Shown here in pieces: positions 45,000 through 54,158 of a DNA stretch of 64,000 nt. The stretch is from the NCBI GenBank assembly GCA_963846715.1, contig CAWJXA010000004.1, forward strand, positions 124,001 to 188,000, written 5' to 3'. This DNA is from Bog-257 sp963846715. GTDB lineage: Bacteria > Acidobacteriota > Terriglobia > Terriglobales > Acidobacteriaceae. Every line of letters begins with the position of its first letter. Positions within the stretch are counted from its first letter, which is position 1. A model generated the notes under the pieces. The model worked only from the letters and a program-made list of their open reading frames with translations, had not been told where the DNA came from and did not search any database. The translations under genes and the position numbers were made by a program.

Positions 45000-45467
45000 C
45001 TAATACGGTGAAAATCCCAGGGTCTTGTCGTCGTTCTGCACCCAGATGTGCGCCTTGTCGCTCACCCGCTCATTGACAGTGACCACCACCACCACCCCGC
45101 TAGCCGTGGCAAACGGCGTACCACTGTAACCCTTGGGCACGGCGGCGCCATCGATGTGATGGCTCTTGATGATGCCCCACTCACTGCTTGGTCCCCAATC
45201 CTTCAGAAAGTCGTTATACGGGTAACGCGAATACTTGTCAGGATGCTGTTTCCATTCTGGATCGTGCATCCAAACGCCGTAAGCCTGCTCGTAATTCTGT
45301 TGTTGCAGCGCATCGAAGAACTGATTCACCGCACGCTCTTCGGGCCAGAAGCGCAGCATCCACCAGAGGAGGCCGACCACGATGACAATGCCGGCGATCA
45401 CAAAAATCAACTGACGCCGTTTGCGTGCTGGCGCCGGATCATAGGGCTTGGCCTCGAACAAAGTCAT
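45000..45467 (-). CDS. Membrane-anchored hypothetical protein
   Basis: 155 residues. Short cytoplasmic lead with a basic patch (APARKRRQ), one helix (LIFVIAGIVIVVGLLWWML), then an extracytoplasmic domain resembling DUF4878/NTF2-like folds: AVNQFFDALQQQNYEQAYGV at its start and GVVVVVTVNERV near the end. Function unknown; no operon partner. Confidence 0.65.
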   Translation of the reverse strand: MTLFEAKPYDPAPARKRRQLIFVIAGIVIVVGLLWWMLRFWPEERAVNQFFDALQQQNYEQAYGVWMHDPEWKQHPDKYSRYPYNDFLKDWGPSSEWGIIKSHHIDGAAVPKGYSGTPFATASGVVVVVTVNERVSDKAHIWVQNDDKTLGFSPY

Positions 45468-45514
45468 GACGTCCCCAGTTTACTAGCTGCCACGGTAGTG
45501 CGTGCAAGTAAGCG

Positions 45515-45745
45515 GCTGGAGCGATTCCGCGGTGGCTGTATCCCTTTTGAAAGGGCACGCCTTCAGAGGTTGCTGAAAAACTGGATTAGCGCATGGTTTG
45601 TGTCAGGGCACGACTTCAGTCGTGCCGATAAGTCATTTATTCTTGTCACTTCGAGCGGGCTTCAGCCCGCGAGGGGTTCGCTTTTCCGACTTTTCCAGCA
45701 GCCTCTGAAGCTAAGGCGGTTACAGCAACTCAAAAATTGCTCTGG
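45515..45745 (+). repeat. Family C MITE-like element, copy C2, containing repeat B2
   Basis: Ends c-TG|GAGCGATTCCGC and AATTGCTC|TG-g match C1 (51276-51467) but are flanked by TG instead of TA. Imperfect terminal inverted arms of about 40 bp end in TTTGAAAGGGC and GGCGGTTACAGC. The middle (45565-45710) is a family B segment, related to 56295-56434. Nothing else lies in the 45468-45830 gap. Confidence 0.6.
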
Positions 45746-45830
45746 AGCAGCGTTGACGTGGCACTTAGAACGCCCCCGCACCGCTCGGGGAAAGCGCAAA
45801 TAAGAACCTGCCTGTGATGAGTTGAATCGC

Positions 45831-45860
45831 AAAAAAATACCGGCCGCCGAGGGCGACCGG
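45831..45860 (-). terminator. Rho-independent terminator of the TPR gene
   Basis: Minus strand: CCGGTCGCC-CTC-GGCGGCCGG (nine pairs, one G-T) followed by TATTTTTTT, 31 bp past the stop of the gene at 45892-46605. Confidence 0.85.
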
Positions 45861-45891
45861 AGTCACTCTTCTGAAGCTAACGAGGCCGTGC

Positions 45892-46605
45892 CTACTTGAG
45901 CGCCTGCAATTTTTGAGCGGCCATCTGTGCCGCGGCGCTTTGCGGGTTTTCCTTGGCCATTTGCTGATACAGCTTGCGGGCCTCATCCGTCTGATGATCT
46001 TCCTCGTAGAGCGAGGCCAATAGGAATTGCGCCGTACTCTTATCGGCAGAAAGGGTCGGATGCTCGGCCAGCTGCTTGTAGATGGCAATGGCCTGGGGAT
46101 CGCGGTTGGTGTCGTGATAAATGGACGCCAGGGCCAGCTTCGCCAGGCTGGCAATCTCTTTATAACGGCCGTCGGCAACCTCTTGCAGCGCCTTCTCGGC
46201 GCCGGCATTGTCGCCCATATCGCGCAGGGTTACGCCTTCGAAGTAGCGGGCTACCCGGGCAGACTGGGTAAAGGTGTACTTGTCGGCGATATGGGTGAAG
46301 TCGGCATTGGCGGCCTTGGCGCGTTCCTGAATGGAGCCATAGCTCAGCATGTCCGGGGTGGCGGGCGTGCCGGCGGGACGAATGGGAGCGTTGTACTTCT
46401 GGATCGCCCCTGCCAGTTCGGACCGGGCCTGCTGGTCGCGATAATTGATGAAGGCCCAGCCACCTAGGAGCAGGGCCAGCACTACCACCACCGCCACGAC
46501 GGCCACGGTGAGCGTGGAACGGTTTTCTACCGCCCAGGAAATGGTCTCGGTGGTCTGGGTTCGGAACGAATCTTGCTTAAGCTGATGTCGAGTGTAACTA
46601 CGCAC
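45892..46605 (-). CDS. YfgM-like membrane-anchored TPR protein
   Basis: 237 residues. The N-terminal RHQLKQDSFRTQTTE and a helix (VVVVLALLLGGWAFINYRDQ) are followed by TPR-like helices: ADKYTFTQSARVARYFEGVT, YHDTNRDPQAIAIYKQLAEH and DEARKLYQQMAKENPQSAA. Resembles YfgM/ancillary SecYEG translocon proteins, one helix and a periplasmic TPR domain. The role in export is inferred from that resemblance. Confidence 0.75.
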   Translation of the reverse strand: MRSYTRHQLKQDSFRTQTTETISWAVENRSTLTVAVVAVVVVLALLLGGWAFINYRDQQARSELAGAIQKYNAPIRPAGTPATPDMLSYGSIQERAKAANADFTHIADKYTFTQSARVARYFEGVTLRDMGDNAGAEKALQEVADGRYKEIASLAKLALASIYHDTNRDPQAIAIYKQLAEHPTLSADKSTAQFLLASLYEEDHQTDEARKLYQQMAKENPQSAAAQMAAQKLQALK

Positions 46606-46709
46606 GAATGGTCCTTATCTGGAGCTGGTATGCCACAGGTGGGAAAAGTTAAGTTTAACAGGGCGCAGAATCGGGGGTCAAACGGAGGAGGGCTGGTACT
46701 CGGTCAAGC

Positions 46710-47792
46710 CTAATGCGCTGGAATCGTGAGTACCGGCTGGTTCTGTGTTGGTCCCGTGTCGACCATGGTGAAGAGCATCATGATCAGGGAAAACATCTGC
46801 TTGGATTCGAGGTCGCCCTTGTCGATCCAGAACCAGTTGTTCTCGTACTTGACCGACACGAATGCGTCAGGCGGCACAGACTTCCCACTGTGGATACGAA
46901 TCAGGCGGGCCACGCCAGGATCAGCCTTAGCATGTTCAAACCCGGGAAATGCCCACCCTCGCGCCAGGTCTTCGGAGGGCACCCCTACTTCCGCTGCCAT
47001 GGTTTGCATCACGCCGAGGATGGAGCGCGTAATGACGGCAATCTCCGTATCGTTGCTGGGCAGAGCGCCGAAGCGAACCTTGTACTCAGTAGCGCTGGGA
47101 TTCAGCTTCAACAGACGCCGCAATTCCACGATGTCCGCCTGGATTTCCGGCGGAACCTTTTCCGTGCGGAAGGTCATGAAGCTCACCATTTCCTCGCCGG
47201 CTTGCTTCTTGACCTCGATCCTTACCGCACCCGAAAGCTGGATCTGACGAGCCAGGGCACGCACACGATGAAAGTCCGGATCGGCGGGCGCAATTCCCTG
47301 CAAGGTTGCCTCTTGATTTCGCAAGCCATTGATTGACGACACCGAGGCGAACAGGATGACGTCGGCCGGCATTCCGGCCTCGATGCTGGAGAATATCGCC
47401 TCGGGCGGAAATGGAGTTGCGAGGCCTCGGATGAACTTGCTGCCGGTTAGCGGGGTGTAGGTGATGGTGGGGGTGTTGCTGTAGGTTCCAAACCCACCCA
47501 CGGTCGCGTCAGGTGTTTGGTTGTTCGGAACTATGTTTCCGGTCGCAGAAATTCCCTGCACTAGCGAATAGCTGGCTACGATGTTTCCCACATCCACAAA
47601 AACTGGGGGGTCGAGGTAACGCATCTTGACGATGTTCAGCAACGTTTGTTCCTTCCAGGAATCCGACAGAGAGGCAGCGTAGAGATGACGATCGCGCGCC
47701 ACCGACTGCGGGCCAATGGGGCGATAACAGCCTGTAACACTCAAAGTGAGCGCATAGGCAGCGCAGGCGAGACTCCTCTTAGTTGCCGACAT
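46710..47792 (-). CDS. Hypothetical lipoprotein
   Basis: 360 residues. A lipoprotein signal (LACAAYALTLSVTGCYRPIG, lipobox TGC). Mature chain with QTLLNIVKMRYLDPPVFVDV, a Thr/Asn-rich loop, then GVMQTMAAEVGVPSEDL and NNWFWIDKGDLESKQMFSLI, MMLFTMVDTG at the end. No named domain recognised; a conserved architecture seen in acidobacterial and proteobacterial hypotheticals, I believe, but this is not certain. No obvious operon. Confidence 0.65.
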   Translation of the reverse strand: MSATKRSLACAAYALTLSVTGCYRPIGPQSVARDRHLYAASLSDSWKEQTLLNIVKMRYLDPPVFVDVGNIVASYSLVQGISATGNIVPNNQTPDATVGGFGTYSNTPTITYTPLTGSKFIRGLATPFPPEAIFSSIEAGMPADVILFASVSSINGLRNQEATLQGIAPADPDFHRVRALARQIQLSGAVRIEVKKQAGEEMVSFMTFRTEKVPPEIQADIVELRRLLKLNPSATEYKVRFGALPSNDTEIAVITRSILGVMQTMAAEVGVPSEDLARGWAFPGFEHAKADPGVARLIRIHSGKSVPPDAFVSVKYENNWFWIDKGDLESKQMFSLIMMLFTMVDTGPTQNQPVLTIPAH

Positions 47793-47807
47793 GTGGTCGT
47801 TTCGCGA

Positions 47808-48587
47808 CTACCTCGCTACGAATATGGTATTTCCCGTCCTGCCCATGTCGTTGTGACGGCAATCACAATTTGGTTCTATTTCGTCCACGACGGGCCGTCT
47901 CGCTAGGCTCGTGGAAGCACAAAGAATATGGTAAATCGAAAGGCACAGCAGCACGCCAGCCACAACAATCAGCCCGGTCCGTACACCGCGGACCTTGAAC
48001 CGCTGGCTGATCGCAGTGAGCAGCAGGACCGTTGCCAGCATCACGGTTTCTCGGACGTAGTCGTCGGCGTGGTGGCGCGCCAGATCGCCCTCCTCAAAGG
48101 TCTCTGAGGATTGCTCAGTCAGCCTGGCTGCGTCTTCCGCTTTGGAGCTGCGAAATTCAGGCACGTGGAAGGGGCCAGGAGGAGCATTGGGGTTGTTGAG
48201 TGGATCGGTCTTCTTCCAGGCCTCGAACGCCGGGCGAAACTCAGAGAGGAAGCGACGCTCATACAGGTCGGCAAGCTTCGTTTTCCCGTCGGTTTCGGCC
48301 TGCAGCCACTGCGCCACTGTGGCGGCGTTATACAAACGCTCGTAGTTAGCGGAGGCTTCCGCTCGCGCAGCTTGCACTCGCAGCTTATTGGCTACGCCGT
48401 AGAGCTTGGACTGATGTCCGGTCCAAAGCGCCGCCTGATATCCGCTCCAGGCGGTTGTGATGGCGACGATAGCGAGCACGATAGCTTCGGCAATCTCCAC
48501 AGCCTGAGGCATTCGGTACTCGGATTGCTCTTTGCGTTCGCTGAGGTGATGGGCCACCTCGATGTTGGAACCTCCACCTTCCGGCAT
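47808..48587 (-). CDS. Hypothetical membrane protein with two helical segments
   Basis: 259 residues. First helix AIVLAIVAITTAWSGYQAAL, then a long charged helical middle (QAARAEASANYERLYNAATV onward), then one or two helices near the C-terminus (TVMLATVLLLTAISQRF, GLIVVAGVLLCLSIYHIL) and a Cys-containing tail. General layout as in DUF4337-like proteins, but the match is not firm. Precedes the lipoprotein gene by 15 bp on the same strand, so possibly co-transcribed with it. Confidence 0.65.
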   Translation of the reverse strand: MPEGGGSNIEVAHHLSERKEQSEYRMPQAVEIAEAIVLAIVAITTAWSGYQAALWTGHQSKLYGVANKLRVQAARAEASANYERLYNAATVAQWLQAETDGKTKLADLYERRFLSEFRPAFEAWKKTDPLNNPNAPPGPFHVPEFRSSKAEDAARLTEQSSETFEEGDLARHHADDYVRETVMLATVLLLTAISQRFKVRGVRTGLIVVAGVLLCLSIYHILCASTSLARRPVVDEIEPNCDCRHNDMGRTGNTIFVAR

Positions 48588-48612
48588 CGTCGTGCCTCCT
48601 AGTGAATGACCC

Positions 48613-48981
48613 TTACGCGGTCGGAGTCTTGCGTTGCTTCAACCACGCGCCTCCGAGAAGAACTGTCAGGACTGCGTGGAGCAGAACAGCCGGCCATAGC
48701 AGGATGCCCGCATACCCGTCGAGCCCGATGACGGCCAGGTACACCATGGCGAGCGTGCTGTAGGTCAGCATTCCGTTAAGCCGTTGGAGGGCGGGGTCAC
48801 CCGGCCAGCAGGAGACACCCAGGCCGATCAGGGCGATACCGGCGATGCGGCTCATGATGACGCCCGCCCCACTGATCTCCGCGCCGAACAGGAGTCGAAC
48901 CACGAGCGGCGGCCACGCGAGCAGAAGTAGCCCCATACCCGCTTCGGCGGCTGCGGCGATTGCAAGGACCTTGTTTTTCAT
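48613..48981 (-). CDS. Small four-helix membrane protein
   Basis: 122 residues from ATG 48981 (MKNKVLAIAAAAEAGMGLLL); the longer frame to 49224 overlaps the neighbouring secreted-protein gene and is not membrane-like. Four hydrophobic segments: residues 4-24, 38-60, 70-85, 92-113. A small integral membrane protein of unknown role, 25 bp before the start of the previous gene on the same strand. Confidence 0.7.
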   Translation of the reverse strand: MKNKVLAIAAAAEAGMGLLLLAWPPLVVRLLFGAEISGAGVIMSRIAGIALIGLGVSCWPGDPALQRLNGMLTYSTLAMVYLAVIGLDGYAGILLWPAVLLHAVLTVLLGGAWLKQRKTPTA

Positions 48982-49073
48982 TCGCAAGCTCCGAATGCAG
49001 TTCTCAGCGACTCTACCTCTCCCAGGCTCAGGCCTTCTGGCAGGTGCCTCTAGTGGCGGGTTGCTCCGCCCGG

Positions 49074-49946
49074 CTAATGGCACTCGTTGACGGGCGGGAC
49101 CTTGCCGTTGAGCAGAACCGCCAGACCCTGGGCCGTGCCGATCGGAGCACCGACATAGATCGTCGAACCCGTCCTGCCAGTGGCCGTTTCGGCTTTGCAA
49201 TACTTGAAGAAGGAGTTGTCGCAAGGATAGGGCCCGAGGATTTGGTACCCTGGCGCGTCCCCGGCCTGGGCCTTAGTGATAGGGCACGAACAAACGATTT
49301 GCCCCTTTCGCACGGGGTTGTCGAACCCCGGGAACGTCGTATTCTCTGTGCTTTGGAAGCAGATTCCGCCGTCGCACTGAGCGTACGCGCCGGAGCCATC
49401 GCCCGAGCAAGTGTACACTGCGCGGTCTCCCTTGGGCGAAGCGATCGAATCAGGCAGACTATAGGTGCTGATCATGTATTTGTTGTCAGCACCTGCGGCA
49501 TTGACCGAGCAGACGTCCTGGTCTTTGCCCATGTGAAACGGCAGGCTGATGCTGTCTCCGTGCATCACGTCGCACTGGCAGTAGGCGACGCCGTCGTACA
49601 CATTGCAGCGCGCCGCAGCGCAAAGCGCATAAGTCTGGTTCTTGCAAATCTTGAATGAGTGGCCGGCCATCGTGTCGAGGAGCTTTTCGACGCAACCTTT
49701 CGAAAGCGAGCCCATCTTGCTCTCAATACAGGTTTTGACTTTTAGGACGTCGGGCAGCACGCCCGAACAGAGGTTCCACACATCGCTGCCGCACGCTTGG
49801 ATCAAAGCGTAATCTTTGTCCAGACTATCTTGAGCCATCGAGGAGGCAACCAAGCCAGTCATCAACATTAGCGCAATGGACAGCCTTGCGCCGATCGACC
49901 GCGCCTTCACACCCTTCCTCAAACCCTCTGGCATTGCGTTTTTCAT
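49074..49946 (-). CDS. Secreted cysteine-rich protein with GLG1-like repeat
   Basis: 290 residues, signal peptide ending SSMAQ (residues about 1-39). Residues about 50-90, IQACGSDVWNLCSGVLPDV and KVKTCIESKMGSLSKGC, follow the Cys-rich FGFR/GLG1 repeat pattern C-x3-D-x3-C...C-x5-7-L-x2-x-C. The remainder carries about 16 further cysteines in CNVYDGVAYCQCDVMHG, VYTCSGDG, YAQCDGGICF and IVCSCPITKAQAGD. Likely disulfide-stabilised outside the cytoplasm. Function unknown. Confidence 0.7.
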   Translation of the reverse strand: MKNAMPEGLRKGVKARSIGARLSIALMLMTGLVASSMAQDSLDKDYALIQACGSDVWNLCSGVLPDVLKVKTCIESKMGSLSKGCVEKLLDTMAGHSFKICKNQTYALCAAARCNVYDGVAYCQCDVMHGDSISLPFHMGKDQDVCSVNAAGADNKYMISTYSLPDSIASPKGDRAVYTCSGDGSGAYAQCDGGICFQSTENTTFPGFDNPVRKGQIVCSCPITKAQAGDAPGYQILGPYPCDNSFFKYCKAETATGRTGSTIYVGAPIGTAQGLAVLLNGKVPPVNECH

Positions 49947-50395
49947 TTGCTGTTCCTTTCCATGTCGAATACGTTGCAGCGACTCGCAGACCGACTACGT
50001 GGCAGGGTTCAGCCGAGTGAACCGCCCAACCGGAAGCTGGCCTCCCAAGAGGTCTGGCGTTCATGCGTAATTTCAGCAACCAATAGGGAAAGATGAATGT
50101 GACGCAGGTCACTGTGCGGCATGACGACCGTCACTTTCACGATTCTGTCGCGAACAGGCCATATCGTAACTGATGCCGAAAGCTTGGGGTCCAACGGGCG
50201 GCGTTGTGTTTGTCACGATAGATTTGTTCGGCCGTTTCATCGGTGGTAGTCTCACCCGGTAGGTTTGGGGCGGTTGCAGCCAAGGTCACCTTGGGCCCAA
50301 CCCTCGTACTGGGACAATGAGAGCACTTAGAGGAGCGTTGCCCCTGGGTCAAGGTAAAACCATCTTCCATTGTGATGAATGTGATAGGAGATCGA

Positions 50396-50936
50396 ATGAA
50401 CAGAAAGATGCTGAACGGTTTACTGGCTACTCGTCGCCGGTGTTCTCGCAGTGCAGGTAGGCATGGCGCAGGCTCCCGCCGGGGCGCCAGCCGGCGCGAC
50501 CGGGTTATGCAAGGACGGAACCTATTACACGGGGGCAAGCAAACAAGGCGCCTGCCGTGGGCATCAGGGCGTGAAGGATTGGTATGGAGCGCCGGCCAGC
50601 AGCGGGAAAGCCGCGGCCACTTCTAGTGGGTCATCTGCTCCGGCTGCAAGTTCGAAGCCGGCTCCGGCCACAACAACTGCGGCTCCGGCTACAACGTCGA
50701 AAGCAGCTCCCGCTTCAACACCGCCGGCTTCGACATCGGCGAAATCTTCCAAGAATGCCAGTACGACCCAAGCGCCGGGCGGAGGCGCAGATAAGGTCTG
50801 GGTAAACACTTCCAGCAATGTCTATCACTGTCCGGGAAGTAAGTTTTACGGCACGACCAAAGCGGGTGCCTATATGAGCGAAGCTGATGCCAAGGCGAAG
50901 GGTGCCCATCCAGATCACGGGCAGCCCTGTAAGTAG
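50396..50936 (+). CDS. Secreted DUF3761-like protein, one frameshift in the signal peptide
   Basis: ATG 50396 with GATAGGAG upstream begins MNRKMLNGLLAT; dropping one base at about 50430 leads into LVAGVLAVQVGMAQA, a normal signal peptide, and on to the stop at 50936. The mature chain has a DUF3761 motif (GLCKDGTYYTGASKQGACRG, then HQGVKDWYG), an Ala/Pro/Thr/Ser linker of about 60 residues and a second Cys domain (VYHCPGSKFYGTTKAGAYMS, ending HPDHGQPCK). Without correction, translation would have to use GTG 50451. The 49947-50395 gap upstream shows no gene. Confidence 0.65.
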
Positions 50937-51016
50937 TTTCAGTCGGCGTCGGGCGTCCTGATTGACGTGCGTAAAGAGACTCGTCCCTAAGTCTCGGGGC
51001 TATAGCGGTTCGTCCA

Positions 51017-51206
51017 TAGATGTATCCGATTTGTACGGGTAGTGCGGCCGCTTGAGCGCCGCGTTCTGCCTCGGTCAAACACCCCGCTTAAGCCTCTGAG
51101 GTCGTCAACCTCAGCGGCTTAAGCGATTTTTCTTCTTGCCCTATACGCGGGCCTAAAGGCCCGCACTACCCGTACGAGCTGATACACCAATCCGGGAAGT
51201 GTTCTA
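51017..51206 (-). repeat. Family A MITE-like element, copy A4
   Basis: Same orientation as A1. Borders ccaTA|GATGTATCCGATTTG and GAAGTGTTC|TAg: TA on both sides. Internal arms TTAAGCCTCTGAGGTCG and CAACCTCAGCGGCTTAAGC. Lies 70 bp left of C1. Confidence 0.75.
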
Positions 51207-51275
51207 GCGAGAGAAGGGGCTGGTGCTGCCGCTTCGATAGAACAGGACCGTCGGCGGGCCACGACTGTTCCCCTA

Positions 51276-51467
51276 GAGCGATTCCGCAGTGGCTGTATCC
51301 GTTTTGAAAGGGCACGCCTTCAGGCGTGCCGAAAAACCAGCGGGAAGTGACCGGCTTTAGCCGCGGAGGGGCGTACCTCAGGGCCTAAAGGCCGAGTTGT
51401 TGGTAGCGCGGACCGGCGCGGCTGAAGCCGCGCCCTTTCAAGGCGGTTACAGCAACTCAAAAATGCT
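51276..51467 (+). repeat. Family C MITE-like element, copy C1
   Basis: Starts C-TA|GAGCGATTCCGCAGTGGC and ends CAAAAATGCTC|TA-G; imperfect terminal inverted arms extend about 40 bp into TTTTGAAAGGGC and GCCCTTTCAAGG. The right-hand TA-G is at the same time the TAG stop (complement) of the DUF4097 gene. Together with A4 this fills the 50937-51467 gap. Confidence 0.7.
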
Positions 51468-52266
51468 CTAGAACTTCGCGATGCGGATGCTGCCGTCGCC
51501 GGTGGTGATTTCCAGCAGTGGGCCGCCGCCATTCAACTTGCCACGAATCCGCGAGCGCTCAATGGAGCCATTCACAGTTACGGGCATGTCCAATTGGATA
51601 TGCCCGTCGCCGGTGTGGGCATAAAGCTCGGCGGCAAAGTCCTGGGGCAAGCGAGCTTCCACGCGGCCGTCGCTGGTGTGAATCAGCCATCCATTGTTCA
51701 TCTTCGAGCCCGGCCGTACGGTGAGGTCAATATGGCCATCACCGGTGCGCAGGTCAACGTCAGTCAGCACTCCGTCGATGGTCATGTGCCCGTCACCGGT
51801 ATGAGCATGCAGGCCACCGGTGAAGTTTCGGACGTCGATATGGCCGTCGCCAGTATCAAGGCGCGCCTGTCCTGAGGTGCCGTCGACGCGCGATGTGTCC
51901 GTCGCCCGAGTGTAAGTCGAGGGCGGTTTCGGTTGGGACTTGTATCTCGATACGCACTCCCTCGTGCATGCTGAGGTGGATGCCCCAATGACTCGGCACG
52001 TGAACTTGCAGGTCCACTTTGTCGCCATCCTGGCGCTCCGTGACGCGCACGCCGCTGCTTCCGATGCTGAGGCCCTCGGAGACGATACGCGCTGAAACGG
52101 TGTGGCTGGCTCCTCGGGTGATCTCCACCGAGGCGTCATTGGTGTCGACCCGCAGGCTGGGGTTGTCGCCGACCTGGTAGGTCTTGGTCCATTCCTCGGC
52201 CAAAGCTGAGAGTCCCAGCGCCGGGAGACATAGCAAAATGATCAGGAAGGTTTTCCGCACAGGCAC
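51468..52266 (-). CDS. DUF4097-type secreted adhesin-like protein, one frameshift
   Basis: ATG 52266 opens a signal peptide (FLIILLCLPALGLSALAEEW) and a beta-rich domain that breaks after LHSGDGHIARRR. Removing one base at about 51890 restores RVDGTSGQARLDTGDGHIDV and runs to 51468. The DUF4097 repeat is obvious: TGDGHI/TSDGRV recurs about seven times every 20-25 residues (LDTGDGHIDV, AHTGDGHMTI, LRTGDGHIDL, IHTSDGRVEA, AHTGDGHIQL, ITTGDGSIRI), a right-handed beta-helix. About 265 residues in all. Function in the family is unclear (putative adhesin). Confidence 0.75.
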
Positions 52267-52455
52267 TCCTCCTCGTTGGTTGTTACGAGGAGGAGACTGC
52301 TTTTGTTCCGTAGTGGTTGCGATCAGGAGATACGGAGGGCAGATGCGGTGCCCGGGGCATGCGCTACTCTAGCGGAGTGGATCTTCGCGCACGCCCCTGA
52401 CGAGCATCGCTCCCTGCTTGTTGAAATAGACGAGGAGGGCAGAAAAGGGTTAGCG

Positions 52456-53649
52456 TCACCGGCTGTATTGATTCTGCTTTTTCTCTGCGTGGCGCTCTAA
52501 TCCGAGTTGAATCAGCCGGTCCATCAGTTCGGGATAATCGATGCCCGTCGCGGCCCACATCTTGGGATACATGCTGATGGAGGTGAAGCCGGGAATCGTA
52601 TTGACTTCGTTGACGTAAAGCCTGTCGTGGCGCGGATCCAAGAGAAAGTCCACTCGCGCCATGCCGGCGCAGTCCACCGCTTTGAAAGCCGCAATGGCGA
52701 GTTGCTGCACTTCTTTTTGTTTGGATTTTGGCAGCTTGGCCGGGATGATCGACTCCGAGCCCTCCACCAGGTATTTCGCGTCGTAGTCGTAGAACTCTTT
52801 GACGGGCACGATCTCGCCGGGAAGAGAAGCGATAGGGTCATCATTTCCCAGGACGGAACATTCGATCTCGCGGGCCTTGCCCTTGGCGCCGCCGACCCCC
52901 TGCTCAATGACCAGCTTGCGGTCGTAGCGCGACGCTTCGCCCATGGCGGCGGCCAGTTCGCCGCTATTGTGCACCTTGCTGATTCCGACCGACGAACCCA
53001 GGTTCGCCGGCTTAACGAACACCGGATATTTCAGCGTGGATTCGATTTGCTTGCGCACCTTCTTGGGCTGCTCGCGCCACGCGCTGCGCAGCACCGTGAC
53101 GTGCTTCACAATCGGGAGACCGGCATCGCGGAACAGACGCTTCATTACGTCCTTATCCATGCCGGCGGCGGAGCCGAGCACGCCCGCGCCAACATAGGCG
53201 ATGTCTGCCAGTTCTAGTAAGCCCTGAATGGTTCCGTCTTCGCCGAAGGTGCCGTGCAGCACGGGAAAGATGATGTCCACGTCGATGGAACTGGGAGCTG
53301 CGTGCAATTCGGTCGCGTGAGTCTCAAAGGGCATCAGCGAAGAATGGTTTGCGCCCGGCATCGGTGGGACGACGACGCCTTCGCCCTTGGCGAGCACGGC
53401 AGCCGCTTCCGTCGTTTCGGGATCTCCGGCGCGAAGATGGCGGGGTTCGTGGGCGGCGGGAGATTGACCTTGCAAAAGGCGCTCGGCGTGAGCGGCAGTC
53501 ACCCATCGTCCTTCCTTGGTGATGCCGATGGGGACAACATCGTATTTTTTCTTATCGATTGCGTTCAGCACCGAGGCTGCCGATAGCAGAGAGACTTCGT
53601 GCTCACCACTGCGTCCGCCGAACAGGACACCTACCCGAATTTTAGTCAT
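52456..53649 (-). CDS. ddl: D-alanine--D-alanine ligase
   Basis: 397 residues from ATG 53649 (MTKIRVGVLFGGRSGEHEVS). The reading frame is open to 54084, but that part encodes a fragment of an unrelated hydrolase. ATP-grasp enzyme: VLHGTFGEDGTIQGLLELA, VKPANLGSSVGISKV, FKAVDCAGMARVDFLLDPRH, VNEVNTIPGFTSISMYPKMW. Makes the D-Ala-D-Ala dipeptide for peptidoglycan. About 90 residues longer than E. coli DdlB because of an insertion at residues about 50-110 (AHEPRHLRAGDPETTEA region), as in Ddl/Van-type long forms. Confidence 0.93.
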   Translation of the reverse strand: MTKIRVGVLFGGRSGEHEVSLLSAASVLNAIDKKKYDVVPIGITKEGRWVTAAHAERLLQGQSPAAHEPRHLRAGDPETTEAAAVLAKGEGVVVPPMPGANHSSLMPFETHATELHAAPSSIDVDIIFPVLHGTFGEDGTIQGLLELADIAYVGAGVLGSAAGMDKDVMKRLFRDAGLPIVKHVTVLRSAWREQPKKVRKQIESTLKYPVFVKPANLGSSVGISKVHNSGELAAAMGEASRYDRKLVIEQGVGGAKGKAREIECSVLGNDDPIASLPGEIVPVKEFYDYDAKYLVEGSESIIPAKLPKSKQKEVQQLAIAAFKAVDCAGMARVDFLLDPRHDRLYVNEVNTIPGFTSISMYPKMWAATGIDYPELMDRLIQLGLERHAEKKQNQYSR

Positions 53650-53885
53650 TGTTTTGCTTCTGAATCCACAGAAATGTGACTCCACCATGGAGTTCGTGGA
53701 GAGGAACCGCAAACGGCAAGTGCGGTCGTGCAAAGCGGCGCGAAGCGGTTTTGCGCGTTGGTCTCGCGAAGGCGCGTTTTTTAAAATTGATGTGGCCCGC
53801 GGTTCACGGCGCTTTATCCATCTGTCATCCCGAGCGAAGCCGAGGGATCTGCGGTTAACTATCCGAGGAACTCTAGAACTCGTCG

Positions 53886-54084
53886 CGTAAATTGCGTCCA
53901 GGTTTTCGAGGCACGGGAAATGGCCGCATTCTGGGATTATTTCCAGTGGAGAGCCGCGGATAAGCCGGTGGAAGTTGCGTGCTACGGCCATTGGAGTGAG
54001 AGCATCCTGTTCGCCCCAGAGAAGCAAAGTTGAGCCGCTATGATAAGCTGCGTCAAGTTTTTCTTCGGGTTGTAATGAAATCAC
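53886..54084 (-). pseudogene. Alpha/beta hydrolase C-terminal remnant
   Basis: STLLLWGEQDALTPMAVARN, HRLIRGSPLEIIPECGHFPC and LENLDAI are the acid-to-catalytic-His end of an alpha/beta hydrolase (GEQD...GH), about 60 residues; nothing of the N-terminal half is found to the right. It happens to be in frame with ddl across a non-coding stretch. Confidence 0.6.
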
Positions 54085-54158
54085 GAACTACGAATCTAGG
54101 GCGTCGTCGTTAGATCAAGGAATAGCAAGTCAACTAATCACCGGTAACCAGCTCATAC

